DNA from: Nocardia aurea
Lineage (GTDB): Bacteria; Actinomycetota; Actinomycetes; Mycobacteriales; Mycobacteriaceae
Direction of reading: 5' to 3'
Length of the DNA stretch: 64,000 nt
Assembly: GCF_003123685.1 (NCBI RefSeq)
Contig: NZ_QCYJ01000107.1
Span: 34,698-98,697 of the forward strand
Shown here: positions 25,942-33,720 of the stretch, in pieces
How positions within the stretch are numbered: position 1 is the first letter of the stretch
Layout of the letters: each line of letters opens with the position of its first letter
Position numbers and translations under genes: made by a program
Notes under the pieces: generated by a model
The model's input: only the letters and a program-made list of their open reading frames with translations
Database searches by the model: none
What the model was told of the DNA's origin: nothing

Positions 25942-26133
25942 TCAGTCGGAGATGCTCAATGCCTGCCTGGGGCAGTTCGCTACGGCCTGTTCGAGGAGTG
26001 GACGCTCCGCCGGGTCGGGAGCGTCGGCGAGCACTTGGAGCATGTCCTCGTCGTCGAGCTCGAAGATGTGCGGCGCGATTCCCGTGCATATGCCGTTGCT
26101 CTCACACCTGCCCCAATCGACCACGATGCGCAT
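25942..26133 (-). CDS. 3Fe-4S-type ferredoxin
   Basis: A 63-residue ferredoxin with cluster motif CESNGICTGIAPHIFELD and the last ligand in ANCPRQAL; the second cysteine of a 4Fe-4S site is replaced (Asn). It resembles the P450-coupled ferredoxins of mycolic-acid bacteria. I prefer the ATG at 26133 because AAAGG lies eight bases upstream; an upstream GTG would add three residues. It is not next to a P450; its redox partner may be one of the two P450s further right or the Rieske oxygenase. Confidence 0.9.
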   Translation of the reverse strand: MRIVVDWGRCESNGICTGIAPHIFELDDEDMLQVLADAPDPAERPLLEQAVANCPRQALSISD

Positions 26134-26158
26134 CAGTTGCACCTTTCATCTGCTCGAA

Positions 26159-26191
26159 CAATTCTATATTGAATGGCTGATTAATTATAGC
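26159..26191. promoter_or_regulatory. AT-rich promoter/operator island
   Basis: ATGGCTGATTAATTATAG, upstream of the ferredoxin gene on the minus strand; GCTGATTAATT recurs with small changes at 33652 and 35119. Confidence 0.5.
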
Positions 26192-26310
26192 GCTCGGGCG
26201 CCGATTGCCGCACTCCAACCCGGGTGTCGTCGTTGACTCGAACCGAGACGAGGCGACGGTCGCCGTTCGCGCGATGCGGAATCGATGACGCGAGAGAAGT
26301 GGTGAGGGTT

Positions 26311-27162
26311 TCAGGCCCGTCGTTCCTCGACATAGATGTCGAGGAACCGGCGGAGCATCGGGTTCACTTGCTCCGGCACTGTCAGGTGGTCGAAGTGACC
26401 CGCGCCGACCGTATGGCCGATCACCACATGGGGCGACAACTCGACGAGTCGATCCAATTCGGCGTAGTTCCCCGTCATGTGCGAGAACGTGAACAACGTC
26501 GGGACGGTGACGCGTCGCAACGCGGCCTCGCCGTCCCAGTCGACGAAACCTTCCATCGTCGCCGCAAGCACCCATGGTGGGACGCTCTTGGCCATCCGCG
26601 TGTACTCGGCATGCAACTCCGGTGCGTCCATTTCCCCGATCTGCGCGCCGACCAGCGCTTGAAGTGCCGCCTCGCCCTGGTCTCCGCGCAATCGGGCCGC
26701 GAGCGCGGCGATCGTGGAACCCATCGCGGGGTTGTTCACGATCGACCGATTGAGCACCACCAGCCCGCGGACAGCGTGCGGGTGGCGGGCGGCCAATTCG
26801 AGAGCGACCGCACCGCCCATGCTGCAGCCGAGGACCACCGGCCGGTCCAAGCCGAGTTCATCGATGACGAAGGCGACATCCTCCGCGAACGCGGCAGGCG
26901 TGTACGGACCTTCGGGCTTACCGCTCTCGCCGTAGCCGCGTTGGTCGATCGCCACCACCCGGTGGCGATCGCTGAACTCCTCTACTTGTGGACGAAAAAA
27001 TGTGTGGTCCGCCGCGTTCGGGTGCAGGAACAGCAAGGCAGGGCCCCCCTCGCCGACTTCGGCGACCACGAGTTCGACTCCGGCGTGATCCACCCGACGG
27101 ACCCGCATCTCCGTGGTCCGGCCCCTGGTCGATGCGTCGTTGTCCGACGAATCGGCTGTCAT
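26311..27162 (-). CDS. Alpha/beta-fold hydrolase
   Basis: A 283-residue serine hydrolase: nucleophile elbow GCSMGG, oxyanion segment LLFLHPNAADHTFF, DQRGYGESGKPEG after strand 4, and the catalytic His in GAGHFDHLT. The family includes esterases, C-C bond hydrolases of ring cleavage and enol-lactonases (3-oxoadipate enol-lactone hydrolase has a similar size and motif order). In this setting an enol-lactonase or ester/lactone hydrolase is attractive, but the sequence does not decide. A GAGGTGAG ribosome binding site precedes ATG 27162. Confidence 0.88.
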   Translation of the reverse strand: MTADSSDNDASTRGRTTEMRVRRVDHAGVELVVAEVGEGGPALLFLHPNAADHTFFRPQVEEFSDRHRVVAIDQRGYGESGKPEGPYTPAAFAEDVAFVIDELGLDRPVVLGCSMGGAVALELAARHPHAVRGLVVLNRSIVNNPAMGSTIAALAARLRGDQGEAALQALVGAQIGEMDAPELHAEYTRMAKSVPPWVLAATMEGFVDWDGEAALRRVTVPTLFTFSHMTGNYAELDRLVELSPHVVIGHTVGAGHFDHLTVPEQVNPMLRRFLDIYVEERRA

Positions 27163-27180
27163 GATCGGCTCACCTCATAT

Positions 27181-27214
27181 CTGAGAAATAAACTATCTGA
27201 TCAGTATGTACGAT
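27181..27214. promoter_or_regulatory. AT-rich operator, hydrolase side of a divergent region
   Basis: AATAAACTATCTGATCAG then TATGTACGATAG. TCTGATCAGTA contains a TGATCA palindrome. Adjacent to the start of the leftward hydrolase gene. Confidence 0.5.
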
Positions 27215-27387
27215 AGGGCCATCGTAGACTTGGCGGCAACCACTCGCGGCCACGTTGTTCGCTGTGTGGTCGCACCGCTCGCGGTGCGACCATCGGCCGT
27301 GGTACCGCGGGTTGCCCCATCCCCGCTTCGATGCGTGCGGGAGATTCCGTGCCGGATCCGGTGTCTTCCGCATCGTTCGTCCAATGA

Positions 27388-27414
27388 CCTAATGTGACAG
27401 TCATTTTATTATTG
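27388..27414. promoter_or_regulatory. AT-rich promoter of the LLM gene
   Basis: CTAATGTGACAGTCATTTTA and TTATTGCGGAGG, giving a -10-like TTTATT and the GGAGG ribosome binding site of ATG 27427. TGACAGTCA is a near-perfect inverted repeat. Confidence 0.45.
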
Positions 27415-27426
27415 CGGAGGTACACG

Positions 27427-28362
27427 ATGGTGATCCGGCTCGGACTGAATATCGCCGACTACCGGGGTGACGGGCCGTGGAACGCGTTCGAGCGGCTGGT
27501 TCGCCTCGTGCGCGCGGGGGAGCGGGCGGGCTTCGACTCGTTCTTCGCCGGCGACCACCTCATGTCCGACAAAGCCGCGCCCGGCGGCCACTGGCTTGAG
27601 CTGTATACAACGTTGTCGGGACTGGCCGCCCGCACGAGTGACATCAAGCTCGGCGCACTGGTCGGTGCCGTGCTGCTGCGCAACCCCGCGCTTCTCGCGA
27701 AGACGGTGACCAGTCTCGACGTGATCTCCAGCGGTCGCGCCATCTTCGGCATCGGCTCCGGCAGTCACGAGGGCGAGCACCGTGCCTACGGCTACGACTT
27801 CCCGCCACCCGCCGATAGGCTCGAAATTCTCGAGGAAACCGTCCAGCTCGCCATCGCGATGTTCGATGGTGGTCCGACCACCTTCGCGGGCAGGTGGGTG
27901 CGCACCGCCGCAGCCGTCAACCTGCCCGCGCCGATCACTCGCGGCGGCCCGCCGGTGCTGATCGGCGGAACGGGGCGGCGGACGCTACGCCTGGTGGCGC
28001 GCTACGCCGACGTCGCCAACTTCACCGGGAGCCGTAGGCGCGTTCCCGAACTCAACGCCGTGCTCGACGACCATTGCGCGGAGGTGGGCCGTGCCCCCTC
28101 GGCGATCACCCGAACGATGTTCACACCTGTCGTCATGGCGAAGACCAGATCGGAGGCCGAGGCGTTGATGACGCTCTGGCAGCGTGAGCACTGCGACCAG
28201 ATCGGGTTCGTCATCGGGTCGGCCGACGATGTCGCCGGGCACATACGAGATCTGCTCGATGAGGGGATCGACGGGGTGATCGTCCAGCTTCCGGCCGCGC
28301 ACAACACTCCCGAGCGCATCAGCGAACTCGGGTGCCTGCTCGCCCCGGTAGTGGCCATTTGA
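27427..28362 (+). CDS. LLM-class flavin/F420-dependent oxidoreductase
   Basis: A 311-residue luciferase-like TIM-barrel protein: IRLGLNIADYRG, GFDSFFAGDHLMSD, LGALVGAVLLRNPALLAKTV, SLDVISSGRAIFGIGSGSHE and PVLIGGTGRRTLRLVARYAD. Mycolic-acid actinobacteria use many such enzymes with F420 or FMN for hydride transfer, Baeyer-Villiger-like or hydroxylation reactions, but the type cannot be told from sequence alone. Start chosen at 27427 because GGAGG precedes it; an upstream ATG at 27394 lies inside the promoter. Monocistronic, divergent from the alpha/beta hydrolase gene. Confidence 0.88.
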   Translation: MVIRLGLNIADYRGDGPWNAFERLVRLVRAGERAGFDSFFAGDHLMSDKAAPGGHWLELYTTLSGLAARTSDIKLGALVGAVLLRNPALLAKTVTSLDVISSGRAIFGIGSGSHEGEHRAYGYDFPPPADRLEILEETVQLAIAMFDGGPTTFAGRWVRTAAAVNLPAPITRGGPPVLIGGTGRRTLRLVARYADVANFTGSRRRVPELNAVLDDHCAEVGRAPSAITRTMFTPVVMAKTRSEAEALMTLWQREHCDQIGFVIGSADDVAGHIRDLLDEGIDGVIVQLPAAHNTPERISELGCLLAPVVAI

Positions 28363-28428
28363 ATCCGCTCGGATCGTCGGCCCAGGGGGTGGCTCGGCGG
28401 CGAGGAAACCATCCACGCCACTCACGGA

Positions 28429-28984
28429 CTACGGTCTCCCGTCGGCGATCGCGCCCCGGACAGTGTCTGCCGGCTCCGGACGCTCCGCCGCCATCGTCAT
28501 GTTCTGGGTGCCGCCTTCACGATTGGCGAAGCCGTAGTGCGTGTCGGCGTACTGGATCACCCGAATGATCTCGGCGTCCCGGATGGTGAAGATGAAGCAG
28601 TAGTCCATCTCGTATGGGCTGCGTCGGGGTATCGGCCCTGGCTGTGGACTGTCAGCACCACCTCGGTCGCTAGCGGCGATCACCTCGTCGACGACGCGGA
28701 GGGGTCTCGCAGTCATAAGCCTCACCGAGGGCCCGGAGTTCAGCCCGGAAGGCTTCCATTGGCATGACGGGGTAGGGATCCGAGTCCGGGGGTATCGGCC
28801 AGCCGATGGTCGGCCAGAATTTGCGGTGCAACATCCGCTGGATCGTTCCCCGGGATAGCGCAGTGCGAACGCTCCCTCGACATCTCCGTCGTGCAGGAGC
28901 ACGAAAGAACGACATGACAAGTCGCATGTTCCTTCCGTCGCTATCCGCAGCGGCTCGTGCACGGCTTCTCCCGTCTCGTCGCAA
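28429..28984 (-). pseudogene. Decayed NTF2/SnoaL-like gene
   Basis: Frames switch along the minus strand: SFVLLHDGDVEGAFAL, then IQRMLHRKFWPTIGWPIPPD and MPMEAFRAELRALGEAYD, then TEVVLTVHSQG, then YEMDYCFIFTIRDAEIIRVI and QYADTHYGF. This is the order of a SnoaL-like fold, and the end resembles YDMVYCFVLRIVGGRIVSIR in the intact protein encoded at 55928-56428. At least three frameshifts are needed to reconnect it, so it is dead. It lies between LLM gene 27427 and the promoter blocks at 29.0 kb. Confidence 0.6.
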
Positions 28985-28999
28985 TCACCCTCGCCGCGT

Positions 29000-29022
29000 A
29001 ATAGATTAATAATTGTATTTAA
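29000..29022. promoter_or_regulatory. AT-rich block, bidirectional position
   Basis: AATAGATTAATAATTGTATT, placed between the dead SnoaL-like gene (minus) and a tiny plus-strand ORF. Probably once drove the SnoaL-like gene. Confidence 0.4.
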
Positions 29023-29028
29023 GGAGTC

Positions 29029-29103
29029 ATGTCGGAGCGAGGTTCGGCAGAGCCGACCGGGCGCGAACGCGCGGGTTCTGAGCCTGTGACCCGCGATTGG
29101 TGA
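29029..29103 (+). CDS. Tiny ORF of 24 residues with a good ribosome binding site
   Basis: ATG at 29029 follows AAGGAG by five bases and opens MSERGSAEPTGRERAGSEPV then TRDW before TGA. Hydrophilic, no recognised family. It may be the start of a lost gene, a leader peptide or chance. Confidence 0.25.
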   Translation: MSERGSAEPTGRERAGSEPVTRDW

Positions 29104-29130
29104 GCGGAGTGCTCGGTCGGCCGAACTGGG

Positions 29131-29168
29131 TGACTGTATTTAATTATTTGGTCCGATAATTTGCTAGA
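29131..29168. promoter_or_regulatory. AT-rich promoter of the 29282-32265 operon
   Basis: TATTTAATTATTTGGTCCG then ATAATTTGCTAGAGT; GATAAT/TGCTAG are possible -10 elements. It is about 120 bp before the first MaoC gene. Confidence 0.5.
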
Positions 29169-29231
29169 GTCCTGATATCGAAACAGAAGCGCTGGTCACA
29201 GCGGAAGGCCGACTCGGCGAGGAGACATCCC

Positions 29232-29285
29232 GTGGAACTACAGGTGGAGCAGGGGCGAGGGTCGGTCGCGGGGCTGGGTCGATGA
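29232..29285 (+). CDS. Possible 17-residue leader ORF coupled to the MaoC gene
   Basis: GTG 29232 is preceded by GAGGAGA and encodes MELQVEQGRGSVAGLGR, ending in a TGA that overlaps the ATG of the MaoC gene (ATGA, 29282-29285). The MaoC gene has no ribosome binding site of its own, so translation could depend on this leader. Too short to identify. Confidence 0.35.
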   Translation: MELQVEQGRGSVAGLGR

Positions 29286-29794
29286 CCGACACCACATCGC
29301 GGCAATCGGCCCCGACCGGTTTCGTGACGGAGCGGATGCGGGAGGTTGTCGGACGCGAACTCGACCGGCGGGTCTCCTACCCGGTCGCGGCCTCGGACAT
29401 CCGCAAATGGGCCGTGGCTGCCTACTATCCCGAAATGCCGCCCCGACGGTTCTGGGATGCGCCGGACGCCGACCTCGTAGCGCCCGAGGATTTCAACCCG
29501 TTCGCGTGGTTGGTTGCCCAGCCGCCGGGCCGCCCCCTTGTCCTGCGTGATCCGGAGGAACTGCTCGGTATCCCCGGACCGCAGGTTGACACGCGGCTGC
29601 GGGGCGGGATGGCGGTGGAGTACGGGGTGCCGATCCGCTCGGGAGAGGCTATCACCTCGGTGCGTTCACTGGAAGGCTACGACGAACGCGACGGGCGGCG
29701 CGGTCCGATGCTGTTCACCACGATCGCCGACGTCTGGACCAACCAGCGGGGGGAGTTCGTCAAGAACTTCCAGTTCACCTTCATCCGATACTGA
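29282..29794 (+). CDS. MaoC-like hydratase subunit (N-terminal FAS1-type dehydratase domain)
   Basis: A 170-residue hot-dog protein of the 'N-terminal of MaoC-like dehydratase' type: VVGRELDRRVSYPVAASDIR and KWAVAAYYPEMPPRRFWD, LRGGMAVEYGVPIRSGEAIT and the final VKNFQFTFIRY. These lack the catalytic Asp-His pair and act as the non-catalytic half of a heteromeric enoyl-CoA hydratase with a second MaoC subunit, here the next gene. The overlap ATGA with the upstream mini-ORF is unusual. First full gene of an operon that also holds two LLM genes. Confidence 0.88.
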   Translation: MTDTTSRQSAPTGFVTERMREVVGRELDRRVSYPVAASDIRKWAVAAYYPEMPPRRFWDAPDADLVAPEDFNPFAWLVAQPPGRPLVLRDPEELLGIPGPQVDTRLRGGMAVEYGVPIRSGEAITSVRSLEGYDERDGRRGPMLFTTIADVWTNQRGEFVKNFQFTFIRY

Positions 29795-29808
29795 CCGGAG
29801 GATTCGAC

Positions 29809-30228
29809 ATGGCAGATCTGCACGTCGGCGCGGAGATCCCGCTTTTCGTCCGTACCACCGACGCGGCCAATTGGAACCGGTACGCGGCCGTCAACGACGA
29901 GTTCGTCGGCATCCACATGGATGACGAGGCGGGGCGGGCGGCAGGCGGAACCGGTGCGTTCGGAATGGGCAATATGCAATGGGCCTATCTACACAACATG
30001 ATGCGAGACTGGCTGGACGGACGGGGACGGATCATGTCGGTCTCCTGTCAGCTGCGGTCGATGAACACCAAGGGACAGACCGTCGCGGCGGGTGGGCGAA
30101 TTACGGATGTACGGACCGTGGGCGAACAAGTCTTGGTCGATCTCGATATCTGGACACAGGATTCGGCTGCCGGTCGAATGCTGGCAACCGGGAACGCGAC
30201 GGTCGCCTTCGACAGGACGCACGACTGA
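29809..30228 (+). CDS. MaoC-like hydratase catalytic subunit
   Basis: A 139-residue hot-dog domain with the hydratase motif YAAVNDEFVGIHMDDE (Asp and His of the R-hydratase active site, though the usual NPxH spacing is altered to NDEFVGIH). CCGGAGGATT precedes the ATG. With the previous gene it should form a heteromeric enoyl-CoA hydratase able to take bulky, ring-bearing substrates, as known for steroid side-chain hydratases. The pair recurs at 47097-48036. Confidence 0.88.
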   Translation: MADLHVGAEIPLFVRTTDAANWNRYAAVNDEFVGIHMDDEAGRAAGGTGAFGMGNMQWAYLHNMMRDWLDGRGRIMSVSCQLRSMNTKGQTVAAGGRITDVRTVGEQVLVDLDIWTQDSAAGRMLATGNATVAFDRTHD

Positions 30229-30229
30229 G

Positions 30230-31141
30230 ATGCGGTACTCCATAGCGCTACCGAACGACCGGGTCGATCGGGCAGACGATTTTCTGACCGCCGCAGCGGT
30301 CGCCGACATCGCGAAATCCGTCGAATCGGCGGGCTTCGACGCTTGTTTCGTCACGGACCATCCGTTCGCCGACGACCGGTGGCTACAGGCAGGCGGTCAT
30401 CACGCGCTCGAGCCACTGGTCCAGCTGTCCTTCGCGGCCGCCGCCACCACCGAACTCCTGCTGCACACCAACATCTACGTGCTGCCCTACCGCAATCCTT
30501 TCCTGGCCGCGAAATCGGTGCTGAGTCTGGACGTGCTCGCCGGTGGACGGGTCATCCTCGGTGTCGGAGCCGGATACCTCAAGTCGGAGTTCGCCGCACT
30601 CGGCGTGGATTTCGATGAACGCAACGAGTTGCTCGACGAGAGTATCGAGGCGATGAAACTGGCGTGGACACGTGAGGGGGTCGCGTTCGAAGGCCGACAT
30701 TTCCGTGCCAGGGGCAACACCATGCTTCCGCATCCCGCCACTCGGCCCCACCCTCCGATCTGGGTGGGCGGCAACAGTCGGGCCGCCATCCGGCGCGCGG
30801 TGCGGTCTGCCCAGGGCTGGTCGCCGTTCCCGACGCGGCCCGGGCGTGCCCCGCGGACCGCTGTCGTGTCGACACTGGACGACCTCTCCGAACGGATCGC
30901 TCTGGCGCACAAAGAAATCGATGCGATCGGGCGGCGAGAGCCATTGGACATCTGCCTGGGCCTTCTCACTCCGGCGCCGGGCGGTCCGGACTACGACCCA
31001 GGACGGTGCCGGTCCTATCTTCGAGCACTGGCCGACTTGGGCGTCACCTGGATCGGAGTGCGCCCAGAGGGCGCGGACCGCGACTCGTATCTGGCGAATG
31101 CGTGCCGTTTCGCCGACGACGTCATTTCGGCGCTGCGCTGA
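30230..31141 (+). CDS. LLM-class oxidoreductase
   Basis: A 303-residue luciferase-like protein: MRYSIALPNDRVDRADDF, GFDACFVTDHPFADDRWLQA, LLLHTNIYVLPYRNPFLAAK, LDVLAGGRVILGVGAGYLKS and PPIWVGGNSRAAIRRAVRSA. The HPFADDRW segment and overall order suit the F420-dependent TIGR03619-like group. The ATG is one base after the MaoC stop, so it is clearly co-translated. Probably performs a hydride transfer on a CoA ester or free alcohol/ketone of the same pathway; unproven. Confidence 0.88.
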   Translation: MRYSIALPNDRVDRADDFLTAAAVADIAKSVESAGFDACFVTDHPFADDRWLQAGGHHALEPLVQLSFAAAATTELLLHTNIYVLPYRNPFLAAKSVLSLDVLAGGRVILGVGAGYLKSEFAALGVDFDERNELLDESIEAMKLAWTREGVAFEGRHFRARGNTMLPHPATRPHPPIWVGGNSRAAIRRAVRSAQGWSPFPTRPGRAPRTAVVSTLDDLSERIALAHKEIDAIGRREPLDICLGLLTPAPGGPDYDPGRCRSYLRALADLGVTWIGVRPEGADRDSYLANACRFADDVISALR

Positions 31142-31242
31142 CAAGCGATCGGAGATGACCACAGCGGACCACACCCGCTGCGCGTCTTCTGTCGGTATCG
31201 GCGACGCACCCACCCAACCTCAGTTTTCAGAAAGGCATTGTG

Positions 31243-32265
31243 ATGAAGTACGGAGTCCAGATCTCCAGGTGGCGCACCGGCGTCGCCGATATCATGCACT
31301 GGGTAGCCGACGAGGGCGAAGAGTTGGGCATCGACTCGGCCTGGACCTCGGAATCCTATGGTGGCGAGGCATTCACGCCGCTGGCCTGGATGGCGGCGAA
31401 GACCAGCCGGATCAGGCTGGGCACGGGAATCACCGCGATGCCCGCCCGTACTCCCACCGCCACCGCGATGACCGTGATGACACTGGACCACCTGTCGGCC
31501 GGTCGCGCCGTGCTGGGCCTGGGCGTCTCCGGGCCGAAGGTCGCGGAAGGCTGGTACGGGCAGTCGTTCGGCAAGCCACTGGGGCGCACCCGCGAGTACG
31601 TCGATGTCGTGCGTCAAGTCCTCGACAGGACCGAACCGTTGAACTACGACGGAGAGTACTACCAGGTGCCCGCGCGCGACTCGACCGCCCGAGGCCTGCT
31701 GTCCTATCTGCATCCGCTGCGCCGGGAAGTACCCATCTGGATCGGCGCTCAGGGGCCCAAGAATATCTCGTTGAGTGCGGAGATCGGCGACGGCATGGTC
31801 ACCGGGCTCTTCGCGCCCAAAGCCTCGGACTGGTACGCCGAACAATTGGAGATCGGTTTCCAGCGTGCGGGCCACCCGGGGGGCAAACCGGGATTCGAGG
31901 TCGCGGCGATCATCGACGTCCGCGGCGGGCGCACGGTCACCGCGGCGGCCGATCCGTTGCGCCCCACAATGGCCTTCTACATAGCCAAAATGGGCCTGCC
32001 GGGCCGAAATTTCTACTACGACACCTTCGTTCGCCTCGGCTACGCCGAACTGTGCGAGCAGGTCAGCAAGACCTATGCGCAAGACGGTGCGGACGCCGCG
32101 GCCGCGCTCATCCCGGACGAGATGGTCGAAGCCATCGCGCTGGTCGGTCCTACGGAGAAGATCATCGAGGATCTGAAGGAGTGGGAATCGTCCATCGTCG
32201 ATCTCATGGTGCTGCGCGGACCGGACGAGGACGTGAAGTCGGTGTTGTACAGCGCGCTGGGATGA
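31243..32265 (+). CDS. LLM-class F420-dependent oxidoreductase
   Basis: A 340-residue enzyme with MKYGVQISRWRTGVADIMHW, GIDSAWTSESYGGEAFTPLA, LGTGITAMPARTPTATAMTV, TLDHLSAGRAVLGLGVSGPK and EGWYGQSFGKPLGRTREYVD, a pattern I associate with the large mycobacterial F420-dependent subgroup (TIGR03559-like). AAAGG lies seven bases before ATG 31243; a GTG three bases upstream is in frame. Spaced 100 bp from the previous LLM gene. Ends before a long-range hairpin. Confidence 0.88.
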   Translation: MKYGVQISRWRTGVADIMHWVADEGEELGIDSAWTSESYGGEAFTPLAWMAAKTSRIRLGTGITAMPARTPTATAMTVMTLDHLSAGRAVLGLGVSGPKVAEGWYGQSFGKPLGRTREYVDVVRQVLDRTEPLNYDGEYYQVPARDSTARGLLSYLHPLRREVPIWIGAQGPKNISLSAEIGDGMVTGLFAPKASDWYAEQLEIGFQRAGHPGGKPGFEVAAIIDVRGGRTVTAAADPLRPTMAFYIAKMGLPGRNFYYDTFVRLGYAELCEQVSKTYAQDGADAAAALIPDEMVEAIALVGPTEKIIEDLKEWESSIVDLMVLRGPDEDVKSVLYSALG

Positions 32266-32368
32266 GTCGTCGCGTCCGCGGTCGTGGTGGTTCCCGACCG
32301 CGGACACATGCTTCCGGCATCAGCGTTTCGATCCATGAAGCGAAACCTGTCTATCGTTGATCAACCCC

Positions 32369-32426
32369 AAAACCTCCGATTCGATGAATGCGTGGCTGGA
32401 CAGCTCACATCTCATTCGGAGGTTTT
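32369..32426. terminator. Inverted repeat between convergent genes
   Basis: AAAACCTCCGA (32369-32379) pairs with TCGGAGGTTTT (32416-32426) across 36 bases. The right arm ends in TTTT, so it may work as an intrinsic terminator for the LLM gene, and the left arm likewise for the minus-strand thiolase. Confidence 0.55.
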
Positions 32427-32470
32427 CGTCATGTCGGCTCGCCACACCGCCATGTCCATGGTCGGAACAG

Positions 32471-33616
32471 CTAGTCTGTGCCAAGGATCATCGTCGCCGC
32501 GGAACTGAACCAGCCACCCGTCGCGTTCACGCAGCACAGCCGGGCGTCGGGTACCTGCCGCTCGTCGCATTCGCCACGCAATTGGCGGACGGCCTCGACC
32601 ATCAGGAACATCCCGCGCATCCCCGGATGGCATGCGGACAGCCCGCCGCCGTCGGTGTTGATCGGGAACGATCCCCCCGGACGCAGCCGCCCGTCGGCGA
32701 CGAACTGACCGCCCTCGCCCTTCTTGCAGAAACCCAGACCCTCGAGCGTGACGAGCACCGTTCCGGTGAACGAGTCGTAGACCTGGCAGACATCGATGTC
32801 CTCGGGCGTGACCCCGGCCTGGGCGAAGGCCGCAGGCCCGGAGACCGCACACGGGGACTCGGTGAAATCCTCCCACTCGCTCATGGTGGTATGCGACAGA
32901 GCATGTGATGCGCCGAGGATCCAGACCGGCTTCTTGCGGCTGTCACGAGCGAGTTCCTCGGCGACCAACACGACCGCTCCGCCGCCGTCGGTTCGCAGGC
33001 AACAGTGCAATTGGGTATAGGGATCGGCCATCATCCGAGCCGATTGCACCTCGTCGACAGTCAACGGATCGCGGGTGAAGGCCAGCGGATTCATCGTGGC
33101 CCACTGCCGCGCGGCCACGGCGACCTCGGCCAACTGTTCCACGGTCGTCCCGAACTCGTGCATGTGCCGCCGCGCCGCCATCGCGTACTTGGAGATGAGG
33201 GTGTGCCCGTAGGGAGCGTCGAACTGTAGCGGGCCCGCGCTACCGATGGCCATGTTGCCGGTGCGCCGCTTTCGCCGGACATCCGAGCGCGCGGTGCTGC
33301 CGTAGGCCAGCAACGCGACGTCGATCTCGCCCCTGGCGATGGCGTCGGCGGCATGTTGGGCCATGACCTCCCACGCCGCGCCGCCGACATTGGTCGAATC
33401 GCACCAGATGGGCCGCAGTCCGAGGTATTCGGAGACCTCGATCGGCGGTAGCGTGGTGCCCACCGAGCCGAAACCCTGGACGTCGGCGGGGCCGAGACCT
33501 GCGTCGGCCAGCGCCTCCCGAGATGCTTGCTGGATCAACTGCAGCCGAGTCTTGTCCGGCACTCGCCCGCAGTCGGACAGTGCCACACCCGCGATGGCTA
33601 CCCGTCGATTGGTCAT
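32471..33616 (-). CDS. Thiolase-fold protein without nucleophilic Cys (Ltp2-like aldolase candidate)
   Basis: A 381-residue thiolase homologue. At the site of the reactive cysteine it reads CDSTNVGGAAWEV, without the CxS motif, and the HDCF motif is changed to VYDSFTGTVLVTLEGLGFC. Loss of Cys and Tyr-Asp in place of His-Asp is what I recall of the Ltp2-type aldolases that cleave steroid side chains by a retro-aldol reaction together with a DUF35 protein. The C-terminal GGGLSACHPGMRGMF keeps a His. Two DUF35 genes (34683, 36017) lie close by. Transcribed leftward from the island at 33652-33690. Confidence 0.85.
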   Translation of the reverse strand: MTNRRVAIAGVALSDCGRVPDKTRLQLIQQASREALADAGLGPADVQGFGSVGTTLPPIEVSEYLGLRPIWCDSTNVGGAAWEVMAQHAADAIARGEIDVALLAYGSTARSDVRRKRRTGNMAIGSAGPLQFDAPYGHTLISKYAMAARRHMHEFGTTVEQLAEVAVAARQWATMNPLAFTRDPLTVDEVQSARMMADPYTQLHCCLRTDGGGAVVLVAEELARDSRKKPVWILGASHALSHTTMSEWEDFTESPCAVSGPAAFAQAGVTPEDIDVCQVYDSFTGTVLVTLEGLGFCKKGEGGQFVADGRLRPGGSFPINTDGGGLSACHPGMRGMFLMVEAVRQLRGECDERQVPDARLCCVNATGGWFSSAATMILGTD

Positions 33617-33651
33617 CTCTTACCTCTGTCTCTCTAGTGTTTCGTACCCGC

Positions 33652-33690
33652 CTAGAAACAAATTAGCTGATTGGTTAAAATACTGTCCAC
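33652..33690. promoter_or_regulatory. AT-rich divergent promoter/operator
   Basis: AAATTAGCTGATTGGTTAAA then ATACTGTCC, between the leftward thiolase-like gene and the rightward SDR gene. TTAGCTGATT matches the 35119 and 26159 islands closely. Confidence 0.6.
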
Positions 33691-33720
33691 ACACGATTGG
33701 TTCGATGAGAGGTAGACGAC

